Source of the DNA: Rhodanobacteraceae bacterium
GTDB taxonomy: Bacteria; Pseudomonadota; Gammaproteobacteria; Xanthomonadales; Rhodanobacteraceae
Direction: 5' to 3'
Length of the DNA stretch: 64,000 bases
Assembly: GCA_009996615.1 (NCBI GenBank)
Contig: JAACZU010000002.1
Location: 268,045 to 332,044 of the forward strand
The notes beneath the pieces were generated by a model that saw only the letters and a list, made by a program, of their open reading frames with translations, did no database searches and was not told the DNA's origin. Below, in pieces: positions 1-10,397 of the stretch; position 1 is the first letter of the stretch; each line of letters starts with the position of its first letter. Both the position numbers and the translations under genes were made by a program.

Positions 1-102
1 CGCGACCCATTCGCCGCGGCCGACGACGAGATCGACGCCGCGCAGCACGTCGCGCTCGGCGTGGCCACCGCGTAACCCGGCGACATGCAGCGGCGCGCTC
101 AT
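1..102 (-). CDS. ABC transporter ATP-binding protein, N-terminal fragment (runs off the left edge)
   Basis: Only the first 34 residues lie in the window. They begin MSAPLHVAGLRGGHAERDVL and run into a 'LRGVDLVVGRGEW' stretch, the usual beta-strand region just before the Walker A loop of ABC ATPases. The Walker A motif itself is outside the window. The start codon overlaps the stop of the upstream membrane protein (ATGA arrangement), so the two are probably co-translated as ATPase and permease of one exporter. The substrate cannot be told from this piece. Confidence 0.6.
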   Translation of the reverse strand, partial: MSAPLHVAGLRGGHAERDVLRGVDLVVGRGEWVA

Positions 103-1265
103 GCGGCGCGCATCCGGCGGCCGTCGCGCCACCATAGTGCCGGCAGCAAGAACGCCAGCGCCGCCGGCAGCGTGGCGGTGAGCGCGAGCAGCAGCGCGGC
201 GTAGGCGACCAGTTCGACGCGCAGCGGCCCGGTGCGATGGCGCCGCGCCAGCGCGCACGCGGTGGCGGTCAGCACCCATGCCAGCCAGGCCGCCGCGAGC
301 GCGAGCGCGCGCACCGGCGCGACGCCGAGTGCGGCCAGCAGCAGGGCGCCGCACGCGCCGGCGACGAGCTGGCCGGCGAGGGCACGCCGGCACAGCGCGA
401 GCGTGAAGCGGCCCGATGCGAGTGGCGTCGCGCGCAGCCAGTCGGCCGCCCGCGGGATCACCGCCAGCTGCGCGTTCAGCAGCGCCGTCGCGCCGAGCGC
501 AGTCGCGATCAGCAGCAGTGCCAGCACCACGACATGCGCCGGAATGCCCATCGGCATGCCCACCAGCGCAGCGCCGACGATCTGTGCGTGCACGCGTGGC
601 GCAAGTGCTGCGCGCAGCTGCGCGAACGGCCAGCGACCGAGCGCCGTGAGCGTGACTTCGAACGCATGCTCATGCCGCGCCTGGCGCAGCCGCGGCAGTG
701 TCGCGACGGATGGCGCATGTGCCGCCCGCCCGCCGGCATACCAGCCGATCACGGCGCCGCCGGCGAAGCCGAGCGCGACGGCGCCGATGGGTGCGGCGAC
801 CGTGACCGCACCGACCGTTCCGGCTGCTGCAAGCAGCACGAGCACGACCACCGCCGCCGGCAGCCAGCGCGCCGCCAGGCGCCGGCGCAGCGCGGCGCGC
901 ATGTCGCGCGCGGCGATCGGTGCGCTGGCCAGCCACGCCGTCGCCCATTGCCGCTCGGCGTGGCGCCGGCCGTGCACGATCGCGCTCGTGGCCACGAGCG
1001 TGGCGGCTACGGCCAGCGACAGCAGATGCGCCGGCAGCAGCGCGACCAGTGCGGCCGCATCGCCACGCAGGCGCTGTCCGAGCGCGACCGCGGCGATGCC
1101 GGCGAACACGCCGATCAGCGCGAGCAGGGTCCCCGCGCGTGCGCGCCGGGCGAAGAACTGCCGCACGCGCCGGCGCCGCTCGAAGCGCCACGCGAGCAGG
1201 ATCGGGTTGGCGGACGGAGCGAGGAAAAAGGCGTGAGAAGCGAGAAACGAGTGAACATGCCGCAC
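99..1265 (-). CDS. Probable ABC transporter permease, multi-spanning membrane protein
   Basis: The protein is about 388 residues of Ala/Leu/Val-rich hydrophobic segments separated by short Arg-rich loops, typical of an inner-membrane permease with roughly 8 to 10 spans. No catalytic motif is visible. It lies downstream of acs and overlaps the ATPase gene that follows. The GTG start at 1265 was chosen because GAGG lies 8 bases upstream. The frame stays open to 1352, but that extension runs through a low-complexity intergenic repeat and is probably not translated. Family assignment rests mainly on the neighbouring ATPase. Confidence 0.55.
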   Translation of the reverse strand: MRHVHSFLASHAFFLAPSANPILLAWRFERRRRVRQFFARRARAGTLLALIGVFAGIAAVALGQRLRGDAAALVALLPAHLLSLAVAATLVATSAIVHGRRHAERQWATAWLASAPIAARDMRAALRRRLAARWLPAAVVVLVLLAAAGTVGAVTVAAPIGAVALGFAGGAVIGWYAGGRAAHAPSVATLPRLRQARHEHAFEVTLTALGRWPFAQLRAALAPRVHAQIVGAALVGMPMGIPAHVVVLALLLIATALGATALLNAQLAVIPRAADWLRATPLASGRFTLALCRRALAGQLVAGACGALLLAALGVAPVRALALAAAWLAWVLTATACALARRHRTGPLRVELVAYAALLLALTATLPAALAFLLPALWWRDGRRMRAA

Positions 1266-1336
1266 TCCGTTCGCCTCAACGCGACGTGGCCGGCCCGAAC
1301 TCTCGTTTCTCATTTCTGTCTCTCGTTCCTCGCTGT
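1233..1336. repeat. Low-complexity GAGAAGCGAGAAACGAG-type intergenic repeat
   Basis: Short purine-rich units (GAGAAGCGAGAAACGAG) occur on one side and pyrimidine-rich counterparts (CTCTCGTTTCTC, CTCTCGTTCCTCGCTGTC) on the other, forming an imperfect inverted arrangement between acs and the permease gene. A related purine-rich stretch lies just after comM near 6051-6082. This looks like a dispersed intergenic repeat, not a gene part. Confidence 0.45.
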
Positions 1337-1358
1337 CACTCCTCCAACGCATTCCTCG

Positions 1359-3299
<1,941 letters not shown>

Positions 3300-3402
3300 G
3301 GCGTTCTCCTCGATCGGGCGGGTTCGAAGCGGCAGTTTGCCACGCGCGTGCGACGCAGGCGCAGGTGCGGCGCGCCGATCGCGCCGCGCGGGACACGCTC
3401 GC

Positions 3403-3774
<372 letters not shown>

Positions 3775-3847
3775 CTATACCGGATCGCCCGAACCGCCCG
3801 GGCGCGCCGTCGCGCATCGACCGACCCGCGGCGCGGCGGCCGAGGCC

Positions 3848-3865
3848 TGTAGGAAATTTCCTACA
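3848..3865. promoter_or_regulatory. Perfect palindrome TGTAGGAAATTTCCTACA, candidate response-regulator site
   Basis: The 18 bases are a perfect inverted repeat. The inner TAGGAAATTTCCTA equals two inverted TTTCCTA heptads, the arrangement known for BvgA/NarL-type (LuxR-family) response regulators. It lies about 107 bases upstream of the PII start and 44 bases before a TAGACT box reading toward ubiK. Which regulator binds it is not visible here. Confidence 0.55.
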
Positions 3866-3963
3866 ACGACTTCCGAATTCGCCGGCTGGTGCCGCGCCGG
3901 GCGATGGCTAGACTGTCTCTGGCGGGGACGAGCGTCGATGGATCGGCGCCGCAGGGAGGCTCC

Positions 3964-3997
3964 GACCGGTGGCTGGCGCAAGCGCCCGCCACCGGTC
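3964..3997 (+). other. Strong GC-rich hairpin in the ubiK leader region
   Basis: Arms GACCGGTGGC and GCCACCGGTC pair over 10 bp, with an inner GGCG/CGCC stem closing a CAAG loop after one T-C mismatch. No T tract follows, so it is not a normal intrinsic terminator. It would lie inside any transcript starting near 3920. Confidence 0.5.
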
Positions 3998-4056
3998 GAT
4001 CCCCACGGACCGAAGCGGCAACGGATGCCCGCCGCCACGGCCCACGGACGGGTCGG

Positions 4057-4062
4057 TACAAT
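4057..4062 (+). promoter_or_regulatory. -10 box TACAAT for ubiK
   Basis: TACAAT lies 59 bases before the ubiK start in otherwise GC-rich sequence. No good -35 hexamer is seen. The same TACAAT form precedes ttcA (35825) and occurs at 46632. Confidence 0.45.
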
Positions 4063-4120
4063 CGGCGCGGCCCACCGGGACACCGGGGGCCGCACCGAAT
4101 GCAACACGCCAGGACACGCC

Positions 4121-4393
4121 ATGATCAACGTGCAAGCCATCGATGAACTCGCGCAGAAGCTCGCCGCGCTGGTTCCGCCGGGCCTCGACGACGCCCGCAA
4201 GGACCTCACCGCGACCTTCCGCAGCGCGCTGCAATCGGGCCTGCGCGGGCTGGATCTGGTGACACGCGAGGAGTTCGACGTACAGCGCTGCGTGCTGCTG
4301 CGCACGCGCGAGAAGATCGAGCAACTGGAGCAGCAGCTGCAGGCCCTCGAACGCACGCTCGGCGCCAGCGCGGAGGCGCCGCCGAGGCACTGA
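4121..4393 (+). CDS. ubiK: Ubiquinone biosynthesis accessory factor UbiK (BMFP family)
   Basis: The 90-residue product starts MINVQAIDELAQKLAALVP and has a long C-terminal coiled coil (REKIEQLEQQLQALERTL), the layout of the YqiC/UbiK family of membrane-fusogenic small proteins. UbiK works with UbiJ as an accessory factor of aerobic ubiquinone synthesis. The ATG at 4121 has AGGA six bases upstream. comM follows 163 bases downstream on the same strand, a frequent neighbour of this family in Xanthomonad-like genomes. Confidence 0.85.
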   Translation: MINVQAIDELAQKLAALVPPGLDDARKDLTATFRSALQSGLRGLDLVTREEFDVQRCVLLRTREKIEQLEQQLQALERTLGASAEAPPRH

Positions 4394-4556
4394 CGCCGCC
4401 GCTGTTCCGCCCGGCCGTCGCGACGCGGCGGCCGGCAGGCGCGGCCCGCACACCGGACCGCGACATGCGCAAGAACGATTTCCCGGGATGTCCGCTGCCC
4501 TGTGCAGATCACCCCCTGGCGGGGGCAGCGGGCTCTTTTCCGTTCGGGCGCGGCGC

Positions 4557-6050
4557 ATGAGCCTCGCCGTCGTCTACAGCCGCGCACAGGACGGCATCGC
4601 CGCGCCGCAGGTCGCCTGCGAAGTGCACCTGTCCGGCGGCTTGCCCGGCACCTCGATCGTCGGCCTGCCCGAGACTGCGGTGAAGGAGGCACGCGACCGC
4701 GTGCGTGCGGCGATCCTGACCGCGCAATACGACTATCCGCAGCGGAAAGTCACGGTGAACCTGGCGCCGGCCGACCTGCCCAAGGACGGCGGCCGCTTCG
4801 ACCTGCCGATCGCGCTCGGCATCCTCGCCGCCAACGGCGGCGTGCCGCGCGAGCGGCTGCAGGACTGCGAATTCATCGGCGAACTGGCGCTGTCCGGCGA
4901 ACTGCGCCCGGTCCGCGGCGTGCTGCCGGCCGTCGTGCAGGCGACGCGGCGCGGCCGCCGCGTGATCGTGCCGCGCGGCAACGCGGCCGAGGCGGCGCTG
5001 GTCGCCGATGCCGAGGTGCGCGTGGCCGGTTCCCTGCTCGAGGTCTGCGCGCACCTGGCCGGTCGCGCCGAACTGGCGCCGGCGGTGGCGGCGCCGCAGG
5101 CCGACACGCCGCTGCCCGATGCGCCCGACCTCGCCGACGTGCGCGGCCAGCCGCAGGCGCGACGCGCGCTCGAGATCGCCGCCGCCGGCGCGCACAACCT
5201 GCTGCTGGTCGGCCCGCCCGGCACCGGCAAGACCATGCTGGCCAGCCGCCTGCCCGGCATCCTGCCGCCACTGGAGGAGCACGAGGCGCTCGAGCTCGCC
5301 GCGGTGCGCTCGGTCGCCGGCCACGACGGCGACGTCACGCGCTGGAAGGCGCGCGCGTTCCGTTCCCCGCACCACACCGCCTCGGCCGTCGCGCTGGTCG
5401 GCGGCGGCTCGATCCCGCGCCCGGGCGAGGTCTCGCTCGCCCACCACGGCGTGCTGTTCCTCGACGAACTGCCCGAGTTCGACCGGCACGTGCTCGAGGT
5501 GCTGCGCGAGCCGCTCGAATCGGGCCGCATCGCGATCTCGCGCGCGGCGCGCCAGGCCGAGTTCCCGGCGCGCTTCCAGCTCGTCGCCGCGATGAACCCG
5601 TGTCCGTGCGGCTACGTCGGCGACCCGGGCGGCCGCTGCCGCTGCACGCCCGACGCGATCGCGCGCTACCGCGCACGCCTGTCCGGCCCGCTGCTCGACC
5701 GCATCGACCTGAAGCTCGAGATGCCGCGCGTGCCGCAGGCCGAGCTGCGCGACAGCGCCGCCGGCGAATCCAGCGCGACCGTCGCCGCGCGCGTCGCCGC
5801 CGCGCGCACGCGCCAGCTCGCCCGCGCCGGCAAGCCGAACGCCTGGCTCGGCAACCGCGAAGTCGAACGCGACTGCGTGCTCGACGCCGCGCAGCACGTG
5901 CTGCTCGACCGCGCGGTCGAGCGCCTCGGCCTGTCCGCGCGCGCCTACCACCGCGTGCTGCGCGTCGCCCGCACGATCGCCGACCTCGCCGGCAGCGAGC
6001 GGATCGAGACAGCGCATTTGTCCGAGGCGATCCAGTACCGGCGGACGTGA
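4557..6050 (+). CDS. comM: YifB/ComM family Mg-chelatase-like AAA+ ATPase
   Basis: The 497-residue protein begins MSLAVVYSRAQDGIAAPQV, typical of ComM, and has an N-terminal ChlI-like domain (residues 1-170), Walker A GPPGTGKT near residue 219, Walker B VLFLDELPEF near 300, and a C-terminal Mg-chelatase domain with the CPCGY cysteine cluster. ComM is a hexameric helicase that promotes branch migration during natural transformation. An upstream in-frame extension exists but lacks a better ribosome site than the ATG at 4557. No other competence gene is in the window. Confidence 0.92.
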   Translation: MSLAVVYSRAQDGIAAPQVACEVHLSGGLPGTSIVGLPETAVKEARDRVRAAILTAQYDYPQRKVTVNLAPADLPKDGGRFDLPIALGILAANGGVPRERLQDCEFIGELALSGELRPVRGVLPAVVQATRRGRRVIVPRGNAAEAALVADAEVRVAGSLLEVCAHLAGRAELAPAVAAPQADTPLPDAPDLADVRGQPQARRALEIAAAGAHNLLLVGPPGTGKTMLASRLPGILPPLEEHEALELAAVRSVAGHDGDVTRWKARAFRSPHHTASAVALVGGGSIPRPGEVSLAHHGVLFLDELPEFDRHVLEVLREPLESGRIAISRAARQAEFPARFQLVAAMNPCPCGYVGDPGGRCRCTPDAIARYRARLSGPLLDRIDLKLEMPRVPQAELRDSAAGESSATVAARVAAARTRQLARAGKPNAWLGNREVERDCVLDAAQHVLLDRAVERLGLSARAYHRVLRVARTIADLAGSERIETAHLSEAIQYRRT

Positions 6051-6125
6051 GAGGGGAGACGGGAGAGGCGAGAGGCGGGACGCGTAGCTCCCGCGCACCA
6101 CTTGTCAGGTCGAGACGTCGAGGTA

Positions 6126-6153
6126 GGCCGGATCAAGCCGCACAGCGGCGGAT
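6126..6153. repeat. GGCCGGATCAAGCC dispersed repeat, copy 1
   Basis: GGCCGGATCAAGCC is followed by a GCGGCGGAT segment. The same 14 bases followed by CGGCGGCGGAT occur at 54347-54374 upstream of the mnmG stop. Both copies are intergenic. Confidence 0.5.
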
Positions 6154-6360
6154 GACTCCGGGCGTCCTGCCCTCCGATCCTTCGGATCCGACCATGTCGT
6201 TCGCGCCGCTCCTGCGCCGGGATGACGGCAAGAGCACTTCGACATCGACGCGCTGGCACGACCTGCGCGCAGGCCGAACGGGCCTTGCGTGGTGAGGCCG
6301 GCGAGGTGATGCGCGGGGCGACCCTTGGTTCCCATGCCGCGCAATCACCAGCACAATGGA

Positions 6361-6385
6361 TTTCCGGCCTGCGCCGGAATGACGA
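6361..6385. repeat. Inverted-repeat unit TTCCGGCCTGCGCCGGAA (intergenic palindrome)
   Basis: TTCCGGC and GCCGGAA arms flank CTGC and are followed by TGACG. A shorter relative, CTGCGCCGGGATGACG, is at 6214-6229. This resembles the widespread 'ATTCCCGC...GCGGGAATGACG' class of dispersed palindromes. Confidence 0.5.
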
Positions 6386-6458
6386 CACCAGCGATGTGTC
6401 CGCGCGCCGGCGCTGCGCGTGCGCATGCCTCCCGTCTCGCGTTTCACGTCGCCCGCCC

Positions 6459-8237
6459 ATGATCGCGATCGAGCATGTCTACTGGGTCTTCGCCGCTGCC
6501 GCCGCGCTGGTGCTGGTCGGCATCGCGTCCAGTCTCGTCGCGCGGCGCTTCAGCGCGCCGCTGCTGCTGGTGTTCCTCGTCATCGGCATGCTCGCCGGTG
6601 CCGACGGGCCCGGCGGCATCGCGTTCGACGATTACAGCAGCGCCTACAAGCTCGGCTCGTTCGCGCTGGCGATCATCCTGTTCGACGGCGGCCTGCGCAC
6701 GCGCATGGCGACGGTGCGGCGCGTGCTGGCGCCGACGCTGCTGCTGGCGACGCTCGGCGTGCTGCTCAGCGCATTGTTGACCGGCGCCGCGGCGGCGTGG
6801 CTGCTCGACCTCGAACCGGCGGTCGGCTTCCTGGTCGGCGCGGTGGTCGCCTCGACCGACGCCGCGGCGGTGCTGTTCCTGCTGCGCGCCGGCGGCCTGC
6901 AGTTGCGCGAGCGTGTTGGCGCGACGCTGGAGATCGAGTCGAGCGCGAACGATCCGGCCGCGATCCTGCTGACCATGCTGCTGGTCGACTACCTCGCCGC
7001 GCCGCACGCGCTGCATGCGCCCGGGCTGCTGCGCGAACTCGTCGTGCAGTTCGGCATCGGCGGCGCCGCCGGCGTGCTCGGTGGCGGCGCGATCGCGCGC
7101 GGCCTGTCGCGGCTGCAGCTCGGCAACGCGCTGGCGCCGCTGTTCGCGCTGGCCGCGGCGGTGCTGGTGTTCGGCGTCACCGGCCAGCTCGGCGGCAGCG
7201 GCTTCCTCGCCGTCTACGTCGCCGGCCTGGTGGTCGGCAACCGCGTCACCAGCGGCCTGACCAACCTGCTCGGCACGCTCGACGCGGCGACCTGGCTGTG
7301 CCAGATCGCGATGTTCCTCGTGCTCGGCCTGCTCGCCTCGCCGCACATGCTGCTGCCTTCGCTGCTGCCGGCGCTCGGCGTCGCCGCGTTCCTGATGTTC
7401 GTCGGCCGCCCGCTCGCGGTGGTCGCCTGCCTCGCGCCGCTGCGCCGCTACGGCAAGCGCGAGATCGCGTTCATCGCGTGGATCGGCCTGCGCGGCGCGG
7501 TCGGCATCTTCCTCGCCTCGATCCCGATGCTGGCGCAGCTGCCGCACGCGCCGCTGGTGTTCAACGTCGCGTTCGTGGTCGTGCTGGTCTCGCTGCTGGT
7601 GCAGGGCTGGACGCTCGGTTTCGCCGCGCGCCTGTTCGACGTCGCGCTGCCACACCGCGAGCGCGCAGTGCGCCGCGTCGAGCTGGACCTGCCAGGTTCG
7701 CTCGAACGCGAGCTGGTCGGCTACCCGGTCGCGGCCGAGGCGCGCATCCTCGCCGCCGCGCCGGTGCCGGGCTGGGCGCAGCTGACGATGGTCGTGCGCG
7801 GCGGCGAGATCCTGACGCCCGAGTCGGCCGGCGCGCTGGCGCCGGGTGACTACGCCTACCTGCTCGCGCCGCCCGGCCGCGTGTACCGGCTCGACTGGCT
7901 GTTCGCGCCGCCCGACGAGGCGCGCGAGGCCGAGCGCGAGCTGTTCGGCGAGTTCAGCTTCGAGGCCGGCGTGCGGCTGGCCGACGTGGCCGGGTTCTAC
8001 GGCCTGCCGGTGCGCGCGAAGGATGCGCCGCTGACGCTCGGCGAGCACTTCGCGCGCCGCTTCGAGCACACGATCCAGGTCGGCGACCGCGTGCGGCTCG
8101 GCGCGCTCACGCTGGTCGCGCGCGAGCTGGCCGACGACGGCGGCGTGGCCAGGGTCGGCCTGAAGCTCGGCGGCGCGGTGGCGCGGCGTGCGTGGCTGGT
8201 CGAGCGGCTGGCCTGGCTGCGCCGGCGGCCGCGCTGA
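6459..8237 (+). CDS. nhaP2: Potassium/proton antiporter, NhaP2/CvrA type
   Basis: The 592-residue protein has an N-terminal Na+/H+-exchanger domain of about 12 hydrophobic segments (residues 1-390), with the conserved 'ASTDAAAVLFLLR' and 'ESSANDPAAILLT' segments carrying the acidic ion-binding residues. A hydrophilic C-terminal part (about 410-592) resembles the RCK_C and CorC_HlyC-like domains that regulate CvrA. It would exchange cytoplasmic K+ for external H+. The ATG at 6459 begins the membrane domain directly; an open frame further upstream runs through repeat DNA and was ignored. Confidence 0.88.
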   Translation: MIAIEHVYWVFAAAAALVLVGIASSLVARRFSAPLLLVFLVIGMLAGADGPGGIAFDDYSSAYKLGSFALAIILFDGGLRTRMATVRRVLAPTLLLATLGVLLSALLTGAAAAWLLDLEPAVGFLVGAVVASTDAAAVLFLLRAGGLQLRERVGATLEIESSANDPAAILLTMLLVDYLAAPHALHAPGLLRELVVQFGIGGAAGVLGGGAIARGLSRLQLGNALAPLFALAAAVLVFGVTGQLGGSGFLAVYVAGLVVGNRVTSGLTNLLGTLDAATWLCQIAMFLVLGLLASPHMLLPSLLPALGVAAFLMFVGRPLAVVACLAPLRRYGKREIAFIAWIGLRGAVGIFLASIPMLAQLPHAPLVFNVAFVVVLVSLLVQGWTLGFAARLFDVALPHRERAVRRVELDLPGSLERELVGYPVAAEARILAAAPVPGWAQLTMVVRGGEILTPESAGALAPGDYAYLLAPPGRVYRLDWLFAPPDEAREAERELFGEFSFEAGVRLADVAGFYGLPVRAKDAPLTLGEHFARRFEHTIQVGDRVRLGALTLVARELADDGGVARVGLKLGGAVARRAWLVERLAWLRRRPR

Positions 8238-8307
8238 CCTTCGCTTCATCGCCCGGCGCGCGCTACGCTGGCACGTCCGCGTCCGCCCCGCGCCGCTCAC
8301 CTTCGCC

Positions 8308-9351
8308 ATGTCCGTTGCCCACGCCGCTTCGCCCGTCCCGTCCGCCGCGCCGCCGCTCGGCGGCCTGCGCGCGCTCGCGGCCGGCCTGCGCGAACTGGCG
8401 CGCGAGCAGGCCGCCGGCGTGCTCGGCGTGGTCGTCGCCACGCGCGGCTCGACCTATCGCAAGCCCGGTGCGCTGATCCTGCTCGACGCGCGCGGCGTGC
8501 GCGTCGGCGTGTTGTCCGGCGGCTGCCTCGAGGCCGAGCTGGAGGCGCGCGCGCAGGCGGTGCTCGCGCACGGCGCCGCCGCGCCGGCGCTGTTCGACAC
8601 CAGCGGCGACGAGGACCGCGTGTTCGGCTCCGGCACCGGCTGCGGCGGCTCCACGCGGCTGCTGCTGCTGCCGCTGCCGCCGGCGCAGGCGCCGCTGCGC
8701 GAGGCGCTGCTCGCGGCGGACGAACGCGGCCTTGCGCTGACGCTCGCCCTCGATGCGCTCGGCGCCGGCACGGCGCGGCTCGATGGCGACGACGCGCACG
8801 TCTACCGCTTCGACCGCCATGGCGCGCCGGCCGTGGCAGCGGCACTGCCCGAGCCTGCCTTCGAGCTGACGATCCGGCCGTCCAGACGGCTGTTGCTGCT
8901 TGGCGCCGGGCCGGAGACGCGCCCGCTGCTGCAGCTGACGCGCCTGCTCGGCTGGCGCGTCGAGCTGCTCGAGCGGCGCGAGCGCTGGCTGCGCTACGCC
9001 GACGATGGCGGCCTCGACGCGGTCCATCACGCCGGCCCCGATGCGTTGCCGCAGCTGCTCGCGGCCACGCGCTTGGATGCCGCGCTGGTCATGCACCACA
9101 ACTTCGACCTCGATGCGCGCGGCCTGGCGCTGCTCGCCGCGGCCGCGCCGCCCTACATCGGCCTGCTCGGTCCGGCCGCGCGCCGCGACGAGCTGCTGGC
9201 CGGGCTCGATCCCACCGCGCGCGAGGCACTGGCGCCGCGCCTGCACGCGCCGGTCGGCCTGCCGCTCGGCGGCGAGGGCGCCGAGGCGATCGCGCTGGCG
9301 ATCGCCGCCCAGCTGCAGGCCCGCTTCGCCGACGATGAACGCCGCCGCTGA
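8308..9351 (+). CDS. XdhC/CoxI family molybdenum-hydroxylase maturation protein
   Basis: XdhC proteins bind Mo cofactor and insert its sulfurated form into xanthine-dehydrogenase-type enzymes. The 347-residue product has the N-terminal XdhC_CoxI signature ([43 protein letters not shown]) and a C-terminal Rossmann-like XdhC_C domain from '[16 protein letters not shown]' onward. It overlaps the next gene by 17 bases, so the two are translationally coupled. The likely client is the IorAB enzyme at 30235-32962. Confidence 0.87.
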   Translation: MSVAHAASPVPSAAPPLGGLRALAAGLRELAREQAAGVLGVVVATRGSTYRKPGALILLDARGVRVGVLSGGCLEAELEARAQAVLAHGAAAPALFDTSGDEDRVFGSGTGCGGSTRLLLLPLPPAQAPLREALLAADERGLALTLALDALGAGTARLDGDDAHVYRFDRHGAPAVAAALPEPAFELTIRPSRRLLLLGAGPETRPLLQLTRLLGWRVELLERRERWLRYADDGGLDAVHHAGPDALPQLLAATRLDAALVMHHNFDLDARGLALLAAAAPPYIGLLGPAARRDELLAGLDPTAREALAPRLHAPVGLPLGGEGAEAIALAIAAQLQARFADDERRR

Positions 9352-10390
9352 CATCCCGCGCCACGCGGCGATCCTGCTCGCCGCCGGCGCGTCGAGCCGG
9401 CTCGGCCAGCCCAAGCAGCTGCTCGCGCTCGACGGCGAACCGCTGCTGCGCCGTGCCGCGCGCGCGCTGCTGGCGACTGCGCCGGCGGAACTGGTGGTCG
9501 TGCTCGGCCACGACGCCGAGCGCCTGCACGCCGCGCTCGCCGGCCTGCCGCTGCGCACGTGCGTCGCGCTGGATCATGCCGAGGGCCTGGCTGCCTCGCT
9601 GCGCGCCGGCCTCGCCGCGCTCGCGCCGGACTGCGCCGGCGCGCTGGTCGCGCTGACCGACCAGCCCGCGCTCGCCGCCGCGCACCTGTGCGCGCTGCGC
9701 GACGCCTGGCGCGCGGCGCCACGGCGCGCGGTCGCCAGCGCCTATGCCGGCGTGCTCGGCGTACCGGCGCTGCTGCCGCGCGCCTGGTTCGACGAGCTGA
9801 TGCGGCTGCACGGCGACACCGGCGCGCGTAGCCTGTTGCGCACGCGCGCCGGCGAGGTGACCGCGCTCGCCGCACCAGCGCTCGCGCACGATCTCGACAC
9901 GCCCGCGCAGTGCGCGGCTACCCCCGGAGTGACTTCGATGACCATGCCCTTCGATCCGACCCCGCACCGCTCGGCCTCCGGCTTCGACCTGACGCCGCCG
10001 TCGGCGGACGAGCGCGAACGCCTTGCCGCGCGGCTGACGCCGGAGCAGCGCTACGTGCTGTTCGAACACGGCACCGAGCGGCCGTTCTGCGGCGGCCTGC
10101 TCGACGAACACGGCGAGGGCGTGTTCGCCTGCCGCCTGTGCGGCCTGCCGCTGTTCCGCTCGGAGACGAAGTTCGACTCCGGCACCGGCTGGCCAAGCTT
10201 CTTCACGCCGTTCGATCCGGCGCACGTGCGCGCGATCCGCGATACCAGCCACGGCATGGTGCGCACCGAGATCCGCTGCGCGCGCTGCGACAGCCACCTC
10301 GGCCATGTGTTTCCGGACGGCCCGCCGCCGACCGGTTTGCGCTACTGCATGAACGGCGCCGCGCTGGCGTTCACCGCCGCGCCGGAATGA
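9335..10390 (+). CDS. msrB: In-frame fusion: MocA-like nucleotidyltransferase + methionine-(R)-sulfoxide reductase MsrB
   Basis: Residues 1-195 form a MobA/MocA-type nucleotidyltransferase: the GTP/CTP-binding loop [16 protein letters not shown], then TDQPAL, and an end in HDLDTP. MocA cytidylylates Mo cofactor for hydroxylases. Residues about 205-351 are a complete MsrB, with zinc-binding CRLCG and CARC pairs, the SGTGWPSFF signature and the catalytic cysteine in LRYCMNG. No stop separates the two parts, giving one 351-residue frame. An internal ATG at 9938 with GGAG eight bases upstream could make separate 150-residue MsrB. The two functions have no known link, so a lost stop codon is likely. 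Confidence 0.85.
   Translation: MNAAADIPRHAAILLAAGASSRLGQPKQLLALDGEPLLRRAARALLATAPAELVVVLGHDAERLHAALAGLPLRTCVALDHAEGLAASLRAGLAALAPDCAGALVALTDQPALAAAHLCALRDAWRAAPRRAVASAYAGVLGVPALLPRAWFDELMRLHGDTGARSLLRTRAGEVTALAAPALAHDLDTPAQCAATPGVTSMTMPFDPTPHRSASGFDLTPPSADERERLAARLTPEQRYVLFEHGTERPFCGGLLDEHGEGVFACRLCGLPLFRSETKFDSGTGWPSFFTPFDPAHVRAIRDTSHGMVRTEIRCARCDSHLGHVFPDGPPPTGLRYCMNGAALAFTAAPE
9927..9940 (+). promoter_or_regulatory. Internal ribosome site and ATG for free-standing MsrB
   Basis: GGAG followed by TGACTTCG and ATG at 9938 lies exactly at the junction between the nucleotidyltransferase and MsrB parts. A second in-frame ATG follows at 9944. This would let MsrB be made alone as well as fused. 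Confidence 0.5.
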
Positions 10391-10397
10391 GCGGCGC

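Larger units (their letters stand above)
6051..6458. other. Repeat-filled intergenic region, no gene
   Basis: This 408-base stretch is a patchwork of dispersed repeats: a GAGAGG-rich tract (6051-6082), a GGCCGGATCAAGCC unit (6126-6139) that recurs at 54347, a CCGGGATGACGGC unit (6219-6231) and a TTTCCGGCCTGCGCCGGAAT hairpin (6361-6380). No protein-coding signal of local codon style was seen. Confidence 0.6.

Noticed and set aside
6254-6269. TGGCACGACCTGCGCG as a sigma-54 promoter for the K+/H+ antiporter
   Set aside because: The -24 half is good but the -12 half lacks TTGC, and it lies in a repeat-filled region about 190 bases from the gene.
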